A stretch of DNA of 64,000 nt from Onchocerca lupi (taxonomy: Eukaryota; Nematoda; Chromadorea; Rhabditida; Onchocercidae), in contig JAOVVO010000026.1 in the NCBI GenBank assembly GCA_028564675.1, positions 62,001-126,000 on the forward strand, written 5' to 3'. The position numbers and the translations under genes were made by a program. The notes under the pieces were generated by a model. It was given only the letters and a program-made list of their open reading frames with translations. It was not told where the DNA came from and searched no databases. Below are positions 14,085 to 24,491 of the stretch, piece after piece; positions within the stretch are counted from its first letter, which is position 1, and each line of letters opens with the position of its first letter.

Positions 14085-14176
14085 ATACGTACTCGCAATG
14101 TAAGTTTCTGCTGTTTTGAAAATAAATTGTAATACTAAAATACATCATATTCGGAAATGATGAACCTAAAGATCAT
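11341..14176. other. Intergenic; one doubtful exon and a long A-run
   Basis: This lies upstream of the collagen and downstream of the CAAP1-family stop codon. It holds the doubtful proline-rich exon at 12832-13029, a 25-bp unit duplicated near 12521-12570, an A-run near 11935-11950 and a 43-nt A-run at 14040-14082. The last is a T-run about 95 nt beyond the CAAP1 stop in that gene's sense. Nothing else is supported. Confidence 0.5.
12832..13029 (-). CDS. Possible proline-rich terminal exon, reading frame uncertain
   Basis: After an acceptor (ccgtag) at 13030, one frame is open for 65 codons and includes S-P-P-P-L-A-Y-Y-Q-A-L-P-P-G-Y-Q followed by more Pro/Gly-rich residues. A second frame over the upstream half also looks peptide-like (RRPVPNHRVYMPSVG and a Pro-Ser run). 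Base composition is richer in G+C than the surroundings, which suggests coding. No start codon or upstream partner exon could be linked. It may be the last exon of an unrecognised gene, a frameshifted gene or a relic. Confidence 0.3.
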   Translation of the reverse strand, partial: TSAESSCLYAISWLDGCSIAISPPPLAYYQALPPGYQPSPLGPPLIRHNGWWTKSKLTYRIKRVD

Positions 14177-17100
14177 TTATGATTTATCGTCACTTCGTCT
14201 GATAAGCGCTTCAATAGCACGAGCTCTCAGTTGCAATTCCAGCATATTGAGCTTCTTTTCTTTTCGTACTTTATTGTTTGCATCAGTTGAATTTTCAGAA
14301 CTGCAAAGAAAGCAAAATCCGGTATATAAAAATCATTGGCATTTTACGCAGCACATATTCTGCAAAATTAAATGAAAAGAAAAAAAAGAATGAGATTCCA
14401 AAATTTCTAAATGGAACTCAATACATGATAAATCTACATTAGACATTTACTTCCCCAAATTTTTTGGCATCGATGCAGGCGACAAATCAGCATCTGCATT
14501 GTCGGTAAAAACGATCCTATAGTTGGCGAAATATTGATTACAATTCTGATTCTTGAAAAGAAAATTATTTTTCTTCATCAGAAAATAACGTAGAATATAT
14601 GACTATCACCAAATTTTTGCTAAAAGTTTTTAACTTTTATATACAACGTAAGTTACATGAGAAATATGATTTCTACATATTAAAGGAATGGATTTTCCTT
14701 TCAGCTAACATCGCATAATTCGATCAAGTGCAGAAATACAACAGTCCCTTATTAAATTAAACCAAATTAAAATACTAGAAGAAATAATCAATAAGAATAT
14801 ACCGTTCTTCTGAGATGTATCAACAGAGTATATCATGATACTGATTACTGCACTATATATTTTAAAATACTAAATATCACTTTATGTTTCCGTTATGTGA
14901 GTGAGTATCAATGCATTGGAAAACTTCTTACAACTAGAGTAAGAATAGAATGCTGAGCTTTTACTCTTTGCTAGCGTTATAAGAGTGAAATCCCAACCAT
15001 CATTAGCATCAATTTAAGAATAATAACTTGGTTGTTTAAATACCTATTTCGAAAAACACGGATAGATATATATATGTTCTACATACTGTAAGTCCATTGA
15101 TCAATTTGACTATCACTGACCGCTGATTATATATACCTGTTGTTTGCATATTAGTTCTGTTGGAAGCTCTTGACACTCGTGCAGGTAAAGTGAAAATGCC
15201 TTACACAAGTAACACAACCTCACTACAATCTCGCACCTACATTAGCGACCAATCGCGCTCAGAAACGATTGCTCGCCCTTGAAAGTGCTCAGTCGGAACC
15301 AAACTCCCAACATCATACTACCAGGATAGTAACCACTACACTAAGGACCAATCTCCATCTTTCCTTCAATAGATAACTATTAGGTAGCCGGTATAAATCG
15401 GCAAAATTAAGGAGAAACAAACCTTATTTAGCGCAGCATTCTTACTTGAGTCTGAACTCTTTTCTTGATCACTCACAACCTCACCATCTTCCAAGTCGTC
15501 ATCATTCTCTGTCATTATATTTGAAACAACCTTAACACTGCTAATCAAAACACTATAATCAAATTGGATTTTATAAAACTGTTAACAAGAAATCAGTAAT
15601 AAGATTCTTTTGAAGAAGCAAACTAATCTCAATATGCTTCCTAACAATAGATGAAAATATCGGATCAGAAGAAGGAAATTAGTCAATCATTATTAAATCG
15701 TTAAATACCTGATTTTTGGGACTTGATACATCGTCGCTAGCAAATATTTTTGCATGCTGATTTGAAGAAAGTGAAATTCTCTGTTCTATATCAAAGTCAG
15801 AGTGAGCAACAGTTTCATTTTCTTGATTTTTGAATAAAAAATTATCTTCAACTGGAGCATAATGGACTTCTGGAGTGTTTATGATATTGCTCCAGACAAA
15901 GGCATTATCTGTATTTTTGTCTGCGTGAAAAATACTGAAAAACATAGTATAATTTGAAAATTACTGAAAACATAGTATAATTTAAAAGATTAAAATCTTC
16001 AGTTTTTCTCAGAAATTACGAGATGGATAAAACTAAAGTTCATCAGGAACACTTTTATTAGCGTTTTTTTTTTTTCTTCTTTAATTGAGCGAAATAGAAC
16101 TTGCAATGATATTAATTAATATTTGTGTTCTGTAATTCACTTGATCCTATGTTGCATTTTTTATCACTAATTGGAAGTTAGAAACAAATAAAAGTTAACA
16201 TCCAGAATTATATTAATATACCCAGGTAAACTGATAAAATTTGGCGCAGTCATTTCTGTTGTGGAATCGGCAACGGCAATTTCGGTTTTCGATGCTTAAA
16301 AGCATTAAAATTAAGAAAAAAAATTATAGATAATCAAAATGATAAAGCAAAGAGGAAAATGAACATACTTTTAATATTTGCATTAATCATCTCTGCTTCG
16401 TCCTTCTCTCCTTCAGATTCACTACTTCCAACAAAATCCTTCCCTAAAGATAACATTTAGACTTATAATAAAAAACACACAAAAATATTAATGACTTCTT
16501 TTTTAATGTATTTATTTAAATTAGAGGATTACAAGTGGGCACAAGACAATGAGATTAAAGATATTTGTTGAAGCAAACTTCTTATTCAAAATGAATAAGC
16601 CAGAAGTAGTAACTACACACTAACAGTAAAAGGATATGAATAAGTAGAATCATGAATATGATAAATCAATCGCTTTAAAGCATAACAGTAACCAAGCTAA
16701 CCTTTTAAAATAGTGCGTATATTCATTGTAGACATCTCGTTCAGCTCTTTAATGCATAAATATCGAAGCTCTGCTATTTCCAGCTTCTTAAATCACAATG
16801 AAAATATTTCGATATATGTATACATAATGAAATTGTATCAGCAAACCTTCAAATTTTCCGGTAATAGTTCATAAAGCTCTCTTCTATGAAGTGATGCAAA
16901 CATATGGTGAACCATCTCTTCTCGATTGTCAATGTAAAATGCAATTGATTTCGATTTCTCTGAAAGACTCAAATCATGGAGTTATTTCTACTTTCGAAAT
17001 TAGACAGCATGTTTATAATCTATTTAACCTATTATACTGGTAGACTTGAATAAGTTAAATTTTTTGATGGTAGCTATTGTAATGAACGCATTAAATTGAA

Positions 17101-17823
17101 CACATCCCAAGTATAAAAATAAGCTCAAACATTTCAAATTATATCATTCTTATTGAAAGACAGCAGATAACTAAAAGTAAAATATCGTAAATGGCGAAGA
17201 ATAAAAGAAAAAATATAAGAAATAATAAGAAAGGTGCTTGCAAGTAAGGTGAATCGAGAATCTGACTAATACAAATTCATGATCAATAAAAATGCAGAAA
17301 AATTTTAGGCTATAATCATCATAAATTTTACAAACAAAGATGCTTACCAATTACTCCATGAATAACATGCATAACGAAACTCTTGAATACTTAAAAAAAA
17401 AAAAAAAAAAGATGATATACCTTTAGAACGTAAATCGAGAGATGACAAGGAATCACTTTGAGTTGCTTTTTCCCTTACAGATATAGACCTAAAACAGTTT
17501 GTACATTATGAGATAATACAGAAATCAACAAGAATAAAAAGTTATTCTATTCAAGACCTCGAACTGGAGGCAGTCGAGATACAGGAAACAATACTGCTAC
17601 GACGACTATGCTGTTTATTGGAGTTTAGAATCATGCAACATGCGCTTTCACTGGAAGTACCACTTAAAGTTCGCCTTCGAGTCCTTTTCCTTCGAAATGA
17701 ATACGATTTCTTTAAAGAGAAAAATATGAATTAAACAGTAAAAGCAATGCAGCGTTTAAATAAATTATGAAAATTTAAAAATTGTACAACAAAAGTACCT
17801 ACCCGCTTTCTATCCTTCTTCAT
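14177..17823 (-). CDS. CAAP1-family protein (caspase activity and apoptosis inhibitor 1)
   Basis: Eleven exons fit in phase: 17823-17803, 17709-17558, 17488-17421, 16959-16847, 16786-16702, 16443-16369, 16294-16222, 15934-15709, 15578-15423, 14551-14451, 14300-14177. They give 397 aa; human CAAP1 is 361. The basic, Ser/Arg-rich N-terminus resembles a nuclear localisation region. Exons 4-6 hold the family core: S-I-A-F-Y-I-D-N-R-E-E-M, then L-L-P-E-N-L-K, then L-C-I-K-E-L-N-E-M, then I-R-T-I-L-K-G and an acidic Ser/Glu stretch. The last exon carries the conserved C-terminal helix L-E-L-Q-L-R-A-R-A-I-E-A-L. The family is described in human cells as modulating caspase-10/mitochondrial apoptosis; the nematode role is unknown. 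Exon 9 uses the acceptor at 15579, which is the one that keeps phase with exon 8. Confidence 0.88.
15286..15347 (-). other. Degenerate tRNA-like relic
   Basis: On the minus strand an A-box-like stretch (TTAGTGTAGTGGTTACTA) is followed by GGTTCCGACT, a weak B-box. The ends TCCTTAG and CTGAGCA pair at six of seven positions including one wobble. The span is only 62 nt and no proper anticodon arm forms, so this is not a working tRNA. It lies in the large intron before the last two CAAP1-family exons. A tRNA pseudogene or tRNA-derived repeat is possible; chance is not excluded. Confidence 0.25.
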
Positions 17824-18228
17824 TGACAGAAATTTAAAAATCTTCGAAGTAATTTTAAGTCGCAAACAATCACAAAACTGCAAACACATTTATTTTCTAG
17901 TAATACAAATTGAAAGACATTATACGTTGGTAGAAGTATTATATATTATACTTTATTTTGTATTCTCTGACCTAATGTTTGGCATACTCTATCCAAGCAA
18001 ATCTAGGTAAGATAGAACATTTGAATGGAAACTTACAAGATATATCAACAATCTAAAATCTATCTAAAAGACATCTTAATATCATCCAGATAACCAGTAA
18101 AGAAATCTCATATCATCTAGATAACCACTAAGGAAATCTTAATATCATCCAGATAACCACCAAAAAATTTAAATTACCACTGCTATGGGTATATGACACA
18201 TTATAATATAAAAAAGATCGACGAATGC
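17824..18228. other. CAAP1-family upstream region with minisatellite
   Basis: Region upstream of the CAAP1-family start codon. No coding exon is seen. It contains the three-copy 31-32 bp tandem repeat listed separately and ends at the target-site duplication of the LTR. Confidence 0.45.
18073..18166. repeat. Minisatellite, three units of 31-32 bp
   Basis: Units at 18073-18104, 18105-18135 and 18136-18166 each have the form atctTAATATCATcCAGATAACC plus an A-rich tail. Units differ at a few positions. They end about 60 bp before the solo LTR. Confidence 0.85.
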
Positions 18229-18825
18229 TATCCGGAAAATCCGAAAGATGGCTTGTTATAAGCAATGAATATTAAAGTCAAGAAACGCAAAATTAGTTTC
18301 AAATGGATCAATAAGGATAAACATGTTTACCGCCAAAACGATAAATATGTTAATAGAAGGATAAATATGTTTCTTACCAAAACGATAAACATGTTTATCA
18401 CCAAAACGGTTCGCTTAACAAATAAAGCGAATCGACTAATCATGAGGCAACATGCTGGAGATCGGGAAAGAAGAAGGAGCTCCTTTGAAACAGAGTCATT
18501 TTTTAAAAGAGCTGAGCTACAAGTTTCAACGCTGATGTAACTAAAGTTTTATGACGACAAGGATCGACGCATCGTAAAGTAAAAGTTCGACAAATGAGAT
18601 CGATACGAGCGACAATTCAACAGAAGACTCTGTTAGCACCCTTTCATCATTTATTGTGTATTGTTTATTTACTCTTTACTATTTTATAGTATGATATTGT
18701 GTATAATATCGTATTATCCAATAAAATCCAGTGTCTTTGCCGAATCTCAATAGCAACAAGAATCAATCTCCGACCCAATCAATCAACAAACCAAATTACG
18801 GTTCAACCAGATTTCTTTCCCAACA
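18229..18825 (+). mobile_element. Solo LTR, BEL/Pao-like family, copy 1
   Basis: The 597-bp element starts TATCCGGAAAATCCGAAAGATGG-like (first 20 nt match copy 2 at most positions) and ends TTTCTTTCCCAACA. It is flanked on both sides by AATGC (18224-18228 and 18826-18830), a perfect 5-bp target-site duplication. AATAAA near 18719 gives the plus orientation. Inside are subrepeats built around AAACATGTTT, including a perfect 16-nt palindrome at 18384-18399. A related element lies at 61959-62511. The ends, TGTCGGGAAA in copy 2 and TTTCCCAACA here, are typical of BEL/Pao LTRs. No gag or pol remains. The open frame within it at 18265-18540 is not a gene. Confidence 0.8.
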
Positions 18826-18830
18826 AATGC

Positions 18831-19854
18831 TATGCTTATAAATCACTGGTACCGTATTGAATAAATAATTAAATGATGTTGCAGAAGCAATCACACTATC
18901 TTACGTTGCAGTTCGCTTTCCTACTGCCATCTGACCACTGGTCACCAAAGTAATTTCTACACCATCTTTCTCAAACCGTCTCTCTTACTGCTTTATACCA
19001 CTCCATAGGCCGACCTGTATTCGACGGCTCGTCCTTCCGTACGATCTAGGAAGAAAAATTTATGTGAGATTTTACCTGTTGTGAATTCGTCTCACCTTAT
19101 TAAGACATTGTCAGGTGGCGATCGCTTTTGAATCATTGCAAGTACTGTGTAGTTAGACTTGAGATCGAGATAACACTGCATCGGAGAGGGAGGTTGAGTG
19201 AGAACGTTACTGATCGGGCAGTTAGGATGAAAGGTCACAGTCTTGCAACGCACGCTTGACCTGAAATCGAATGGGATACCAATTAATGCATGTAAGGCTG
19301 TATCTGCTTTTTTGGTCGAATGATGGGCAATTTTAACATAGTGAATAATCCCTAGATGTTAAGTAATAGTTTGAACTTGACATTTATATAAACGAACTGA
19401 AATACATGGTACAAAATAGAAACTGAGATTTGCTTAGGGATGTTCATCGAAATTAAAACTATGAATTTTCGAATTATTTTGCAAGAATAACTCTGAGCAC
19501 AAGCACGCATGTTAACTTGAGTTGGTTATATGAGCACGTTTTGTTCTTTTTGTTGGCATCTCAGGATAAATAACATGATGAATCTGTAGAAAGAGTAATG
19601 TAGCAGGTAATGGTAGTCAGTACTTTGATTTTGTTTACGATTATTTACAATTTTTGTAATTTTTGCTAAACTGTACATATATGCCTTCACCGTGAGTGAG
19701 TATGTGGACTTTGCTTTTGTCTTTATATTTTGCAGCGATTAACGTCTCGATTTTGTTACAGAGAGGAGAAGATAGATGTAGCATTTCCCACTGTAATTGC
19801 TTTTTCCATTTTTGTTCTTTCCGTTGCAGTGTTAGACATCCTAATTATCGAGGA
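18831..19854. other. CWC22 upstream region
   Basis: Spacer between the LTR and the CWC22 start. The first half is less AT-rich than average but shows no conserved coding. A good 3' splice site (ccgttgcag) at 19821-19829 precedes the likely start codon by 25 nt, consistent with spliced-leader trans-splicing or an untranslated first exon. Confidence 0.45.
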
Positions 19855-21296
19855 ATGAAAGCAATGTTTTTGAAGAAATTTCAGATGCCGTCGGAACTAG
19901 AGAAAGCACAAAAACCGAAGAAGGACATGGATTTGTTGCATACGCGCACAGGTGGTGCATACATTCCACCTGCCAAACTCAAAATGATGCAAGAGCAGAT
20001 CAGCGATAAGAACAGTGAAGTATATCAGAGACTGAACTGGGAGCGCCTAAAGAAACGGATTCATGGGCAGGTGTCTTTTTCATAAGTTCACATGGTGATG
20101 TTTATTGTGTGTAATCACTGTTCTGTTATTAACAGTCTTTCAGTCTTTAGGTGAACAAAGCGAACACCAGTAATTTGCTTAATGTCATACGAGATTTGTT
20201 GCAGGAAAACGTCATCCGAGGAAGGTTAAGAAACTTCTTTGAAATTTTAATCTTTTTTATATGCCTTTTTGTGTCTTTCATAAATTATTTCTGAAGTTAT
20301 GAAATTCATGCGTATAAAAATAAGTATCAGCTTCTGATAATGGATTTTCCAAACTTAATTTTTTTTACCATCATTATATTAATTTTTGGCATAATCAAAC
20401 AACTCTGCAACTTTTTGGGTTGATTACAATTAAATATAGTTTCATTTTGCATGAAAGTATGACATAAATACTTTCAGGGGTTTATTAGCACGATCAATAA
20501 TCCAAGCACAATCATATTCACCAACATTCTCTAATGTATATGCAGCAGTAGTTGCTGTTATTAACAGTCATTTCCCAAATATTGGAATGTTAATCATTCA
20601 TCGATTACTGATACAGTTCAAAAGATGTTATAAGCGAAATGACAAAATTTCTACTGTCACAATATCCAAATTTATTGCTCATCTTATTAATCAGCAAGTG
20701 GTGCATACTTCTTTTCTATTATATTTTTATCAATCGCTTTGGCTTTATCCATCTCGAAAACCTTTACTGATAGCTGTGTTTGTATTGATGATTCATTCTG
20801 TTTATACCACTTACTTGCTTTATTCTTTCTACGTTTTCATTATGTCAGGATTCAATTACAACAAATTTATATTTGGTGATTTTATCTCTTTATATCTTTT
20901 ATACATATTTTTCTGGTTTCTCATTACAGATTCACGAGATCCTTGCATTGGAAATGATGATATTGATGCTTGAAAATCCAACTGATGATTCAGTAGAGAT
21001 TACAGTAGCATTTTTGAAAGAATGTGGGGCTAAATTATCTGAAATTTCGCCTCGTGGCTTAAATGGTAAGTTTTGTTCACGAATATTATCGTTTATAGCT
21101 AAACATTATGCCCAAAAACTGAAGTATAGCATTTCTCGGATTTCCTATCTTTTTTATGGTTTTTTTTTTCTACGACAAAGTTTCAGCAATTTTTGATCGG
21201 CTACGAAGTATTCTAAGTGATTCGGATATAGACAAAAGAATTCAATATATGATCGAAGTTATTTTCCATATTCGGAAAGACAAATTCCAGGTATAA
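19855..21296 (+). CDS. cwc22: CWC22 spliceosome factor, N-terminal (MIF4G) half only
   Basis: Five exons (19855-20070, 20151-20224, 20478-20700, 20930-21065, 21187-21290) join in phase. Landmarks match the start of the CWC22 MIF4G domain: T-R-T-G-G-A-Y-I-P-P-A-K-L, then Y-Q-R-L-N-W-E, L-L-Q-E-N-V-I-R-G-R, A-H-L-I-N-Q, P-T-D-D-S-V-E, L-K-E-C-G, S-P-R-G and I-D-K-R-I-Q-Y-M-I-E-V. Full-length CWC22 escorts eIF4A3 into the spliceosome for exon-junction-complex loading and continues with an MA3 domain. Here nothing homologous follows the donor at 21291. Reading on gives one Val and a TAA at 21294, for about 252 aa. AATAAA follows near 21446. Either a truncated paralogue, or the 3' half was lost or misassembled at the AT repeat. 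The start is placed at the first Met after the 19829 acceptor. Confidence 0.85.
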
Positions 21297-21413
21297 TCTG
21301 TAATTTAAACTTATTACAAACTTGCGAAGTTTACAGAACTATCATAGAGTGATCTAGAATAATTTTTAGGTTTAAGGTAATCAAAAAATTGCATTTATTT
21401 TCTTTTTTGTTTC

Positions 21414-21530
21414 ATATATATATACAAACCAAACCGGAGCTATAATAAAAAAATATATATATGCAAAAAAAACATATATATATATATATATTATATATAT
21501 ATATATATAAAAAATATATATATATATTCA
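21414..21530. repeat. AT microsatellite cluster
   Basis: Several interrupted (TA)n tracts with A-runs. They sit exactly where CWC22 similarity ends and the next gene begins, so this is a plausible assembly or rearrangement breakpoint. Confidence 0.9.
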
Positions 21531-21662
21531 GTTTTTACAACAGTGATGGTTTTCAACAAAGGTATATTATAGATTATATTTGTTTTAAAAGAATTATATT
21601 TACCAGTTTAATCCGTCATATATTGAGCTAAATTAAAACCACATTTTACTCTTTATTTACAG

Positions 21663-21694
21663 TTGTAACGGCACAGAACCCAAATGGTACAACT
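21663..21694 (+). promoter_or_regulatory. Likely trans-splice acceptor and 5' UTR
   Basis: A strong 3' splice site (tttatttacag) ends at 21662 and an in-frame ATG follows 32 nt later. No upstream exon of matching phase exists: the preceding CWC22 exon ends in phase 0, and joining it here would read TTG TAA. Spliced-leader addition is the simplest explanation. Confidence 0.5.
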
Positions 21695-24491
21695 ATGCAG
21701 ATTCTTCAGCCACAAGGTGCTGAAACAGATGAACGACGTATTGCTGCTATATTGGATTCATATTTCATTGAACAACAGGCTCCAACAACATCGGTAGTTG
21801 CACCCATCACAACAGCTGCTGTAGCTGTCGCGACGCCGGCTGCATATCCGTCACCTGCCAGTATTGTTGCTAAGTAAGTCATGTAATTTATAGTACACTT
21901 CATCGACATGATAGGAATATAATCCTGCAGTGCGCAATAAAATCTCGGAAAAAATAGAATGAGTGTAACTTGTACCATCACTTGATAACCGATAATCTCT
22001 TCTGAAGGTCTAGATGTTTTGTTTTGAAGAATTATGTGTACGGAGCTTTAAATGGTCGGTTTTTTATATTTATCTGATTTCAGATATACACGTGGGAAAG
22101 GTACAACACAAGAGAAGAAAGAAAAGGACGAAGCAAAACGAGCTAAACAAGCGGAAGCAGCACGCTTGCGATATCACCGATTAAGTGCTGAGGAAAAAAG
22201 GGCATTGAATATCAAACGAACAATGGCGCAAAAACGCAAAAGACAGCGTGAAAAAGAACTTGAAGAACTCGAAAATCTATTACGACAAACAAATGATATA
22301 CAAGAGGTTATGCTCTTCTTAATTAAAGGCCTCTATTTCTGGAAAAGTAGTTTGAGTTCCGGAAATTTTTAGCTTTGTATTTCAGGATCCGGATATTAAT
22401 GAGCAATTACGTGAGAAACGAATGCGAGCGCGTTGGGCTGAAGCAGCACGTACACGTTATCAGCGTATGTCATCAGAAGAACGCCGAGCGCATAACAATC
22501 GTAGACGAATGAGGCAAATTGCTGCAACGGAAGGATTAAAGGGGCCTGACGGACAGCCCGTAATTTTCCAATTGAGTTTACTTAGATTTGGCCAATTTTT
22601 TAAAGTGATTTTATCATTACTCTTTCGTATCATTTCACAATTAATATCACATATTATTTTGGAGAAACGAATCTGCTTTTTCAGGATGAAGAAGCAATCA
22701 AGAGGCATATCAAGGAACAAAATGCAAAGAAGGCTGAAGCTGCTAGACTTCGCTATCATCGAATGACCGAGGAGGAAAAGAGGGCTTATAATCAGAGAAG
22801 GTTAGTTATTGTTCTTTATTCTGATTTTAATGTTAATCAATTTTAAAATATTAAGAATATATGTATATTTATTTATTTAGAACGGAAGCATTCCGGCGGC
22901 GACGTATGGAAGAGGAAATGTTGCTTGCAATGCCGATTGGGCGAATTAATGGTGAAGCTTTAGATCGAGCACAGCAGATTGTTGTTCGAAATGCGAAACG
23001 AGCAGAAGCTGCTAGGCTGAGGTGTTGTGTGTGTTAATTCGATATAAATTTTGTTCAGGCTAAAAGAAAAGCACTATTGTCTTTTCTTTTTTCAAAATTA
23101 TAATTCACATCATTAAGCAAGGATTTCAGATATCAAAGAATGACTCCCGAGCAAAGGAAAGCTTACAACCAAAAACGGTATACACCAAAACGAAAACGGC
23201 TTGAAAATACTGATGATAGTGAAGGTATTGCAAACCGTGGCCGAAAACGTAATCAAGAAGAACAGTTTGATGCACTTTCAACTTTGGAGCGAGATGTCAT
23301 AAAGAGGACACAGCAGGTATTTTCTTTTGCTCTTGATGAGTGTTAGTAGTATCTTCCATGAATGAATAAAAATTGTAGAAGTATTGAAGAATTTCCTACT
23401 AACATTCTACTGGGGTTAGTTTGTCCAAATTTACAGAAATTTTTTAATGCCTTGTTTGCGATATAAAGTGATCGAAATTTAAAGCTTCTTGATTAGATCA
23501 TAATAGACAGCATTAATAGTTCTAAATACGATCAAGTTTGAGGTTCAATTTAAATAATTTTCTGTATCTTATGAGTTTTTTAGCTCTAAGAAATCATAGT
23601 TTTAGGCTCATCAAGCTTTGATGCGCCAACGAGGCACATCCTCAGCGAATACTCCTACTGGTGCTTACTTAACAGCGCATGTTGTTCAACAGTCCCAAGC
23701 CAATATAACTACAGTTCTACCGAATACAGCAATAATACCGAATAATGGCGGTGTGTTGCCGGGTGGTACTGTGCTGACTGCGCAGATTCAACCATCACAA
23801 ATTCAAACCGCTTCAATTCAGGCACAGCAAGTGCAATCACAGCAGCCAAATCGGTCTATGCAACAACAGACAATGACACAAATTCCACAACAAGTTCAGG
23901 TATTTGATGGATAATAAATGTTTGTTCATTTCGATAGTGAAAACTGTGTTATAGATAATTCTTGGTTGGTACAGTGCTAAATTTTACTTGATTTAGATGA
24001 TTTTATGTAGATAAATTTGCACTTTATTTTGCTTTTTTATTGGCTTTTATAACCAAATTTCAAAAATTTTTTGAATATAACGAAAAATAGATAAATTATA
24101 ATTAGTCAGAAACTAATTTTTCTAGTGCATGATAAATTCTTTAACTTTAAAATTCATTAATAATTGTAGAAAATGGAAGACATGACGATGTATGCTTTTT
24201 TATGAACTCTCTTCATCAAAATTATATGAGAATAGAAGTATAAATAATTAAACCAAAGAAATGCTATCTTTCATTGAATCTTTTGATAACATCTTCCTTG
24301 ATTCTTTTTTGCATTTATTATCAAAGTAGTCGCAATTTCAGGTGCAACAAATTCATCCCCAACAAATGCAAAATCAATCTTCACAACAACAGATTCAATA
24401 TACTGTAAGCCCAAGCGGACAAATGATGGTTGGACAACATATGCAACAACAATTACTTGCACCATATGCGACAGTGCCTCCAAGAGCCTAA
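21695..24491 (+). CDS. STPR-like repeat protein, paralogue A
   Basis: Eight exons (21695-21873, 22084-22306, 22386-22559, 22685-22800, 22881-23021, 23130-23316, 23606-23899, 24342-24491) join in phase to 487 aa. Four copies of a repeat of about 24 residues, K/R-x-A-E-A-A-R-x-R-Y-x-R-M-S/T-x-E-E-R/K-R-x-Y/H-N, occupy about residues 75-330. They are joined by Arg/Lys/Glu linkers (AQKRKRQREKELEELE). The C-terminus is Gln-rich. The repeat resembles the STPR motif of silkworm FMBP-1 and related DNA-binding proteins, whose basic repeats grip DNA, so a nuclear DNA- or RNA-binding role is inferred. It is a tandem paralogue of the gene at 26242-34145: repeat exons have the same phases and order, but the 5' and 3' parts differ. 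A second terminal exon may exist at 24913-24963. Confidence 0.82.

Noticed and set aside
18073..18166. CRISPR-like array
   Set aside because: Units abut without unique spacers; it is a minisatellite in a eukaryotic genome.
18265..18540. Plus-strand ORF of 91 codons
   Set aside because: It lies wholly in the solo LTR and reflects its subrepeats.
21187..21873. CWC22 fused to STPR-like gene A as one transcript
   Set aside because: The CWC22 exon ends in phase 0, while the next exon needs phase 1 and would read TTG TAA. An in-frame ATG just after the acceptor fits a separate gene.
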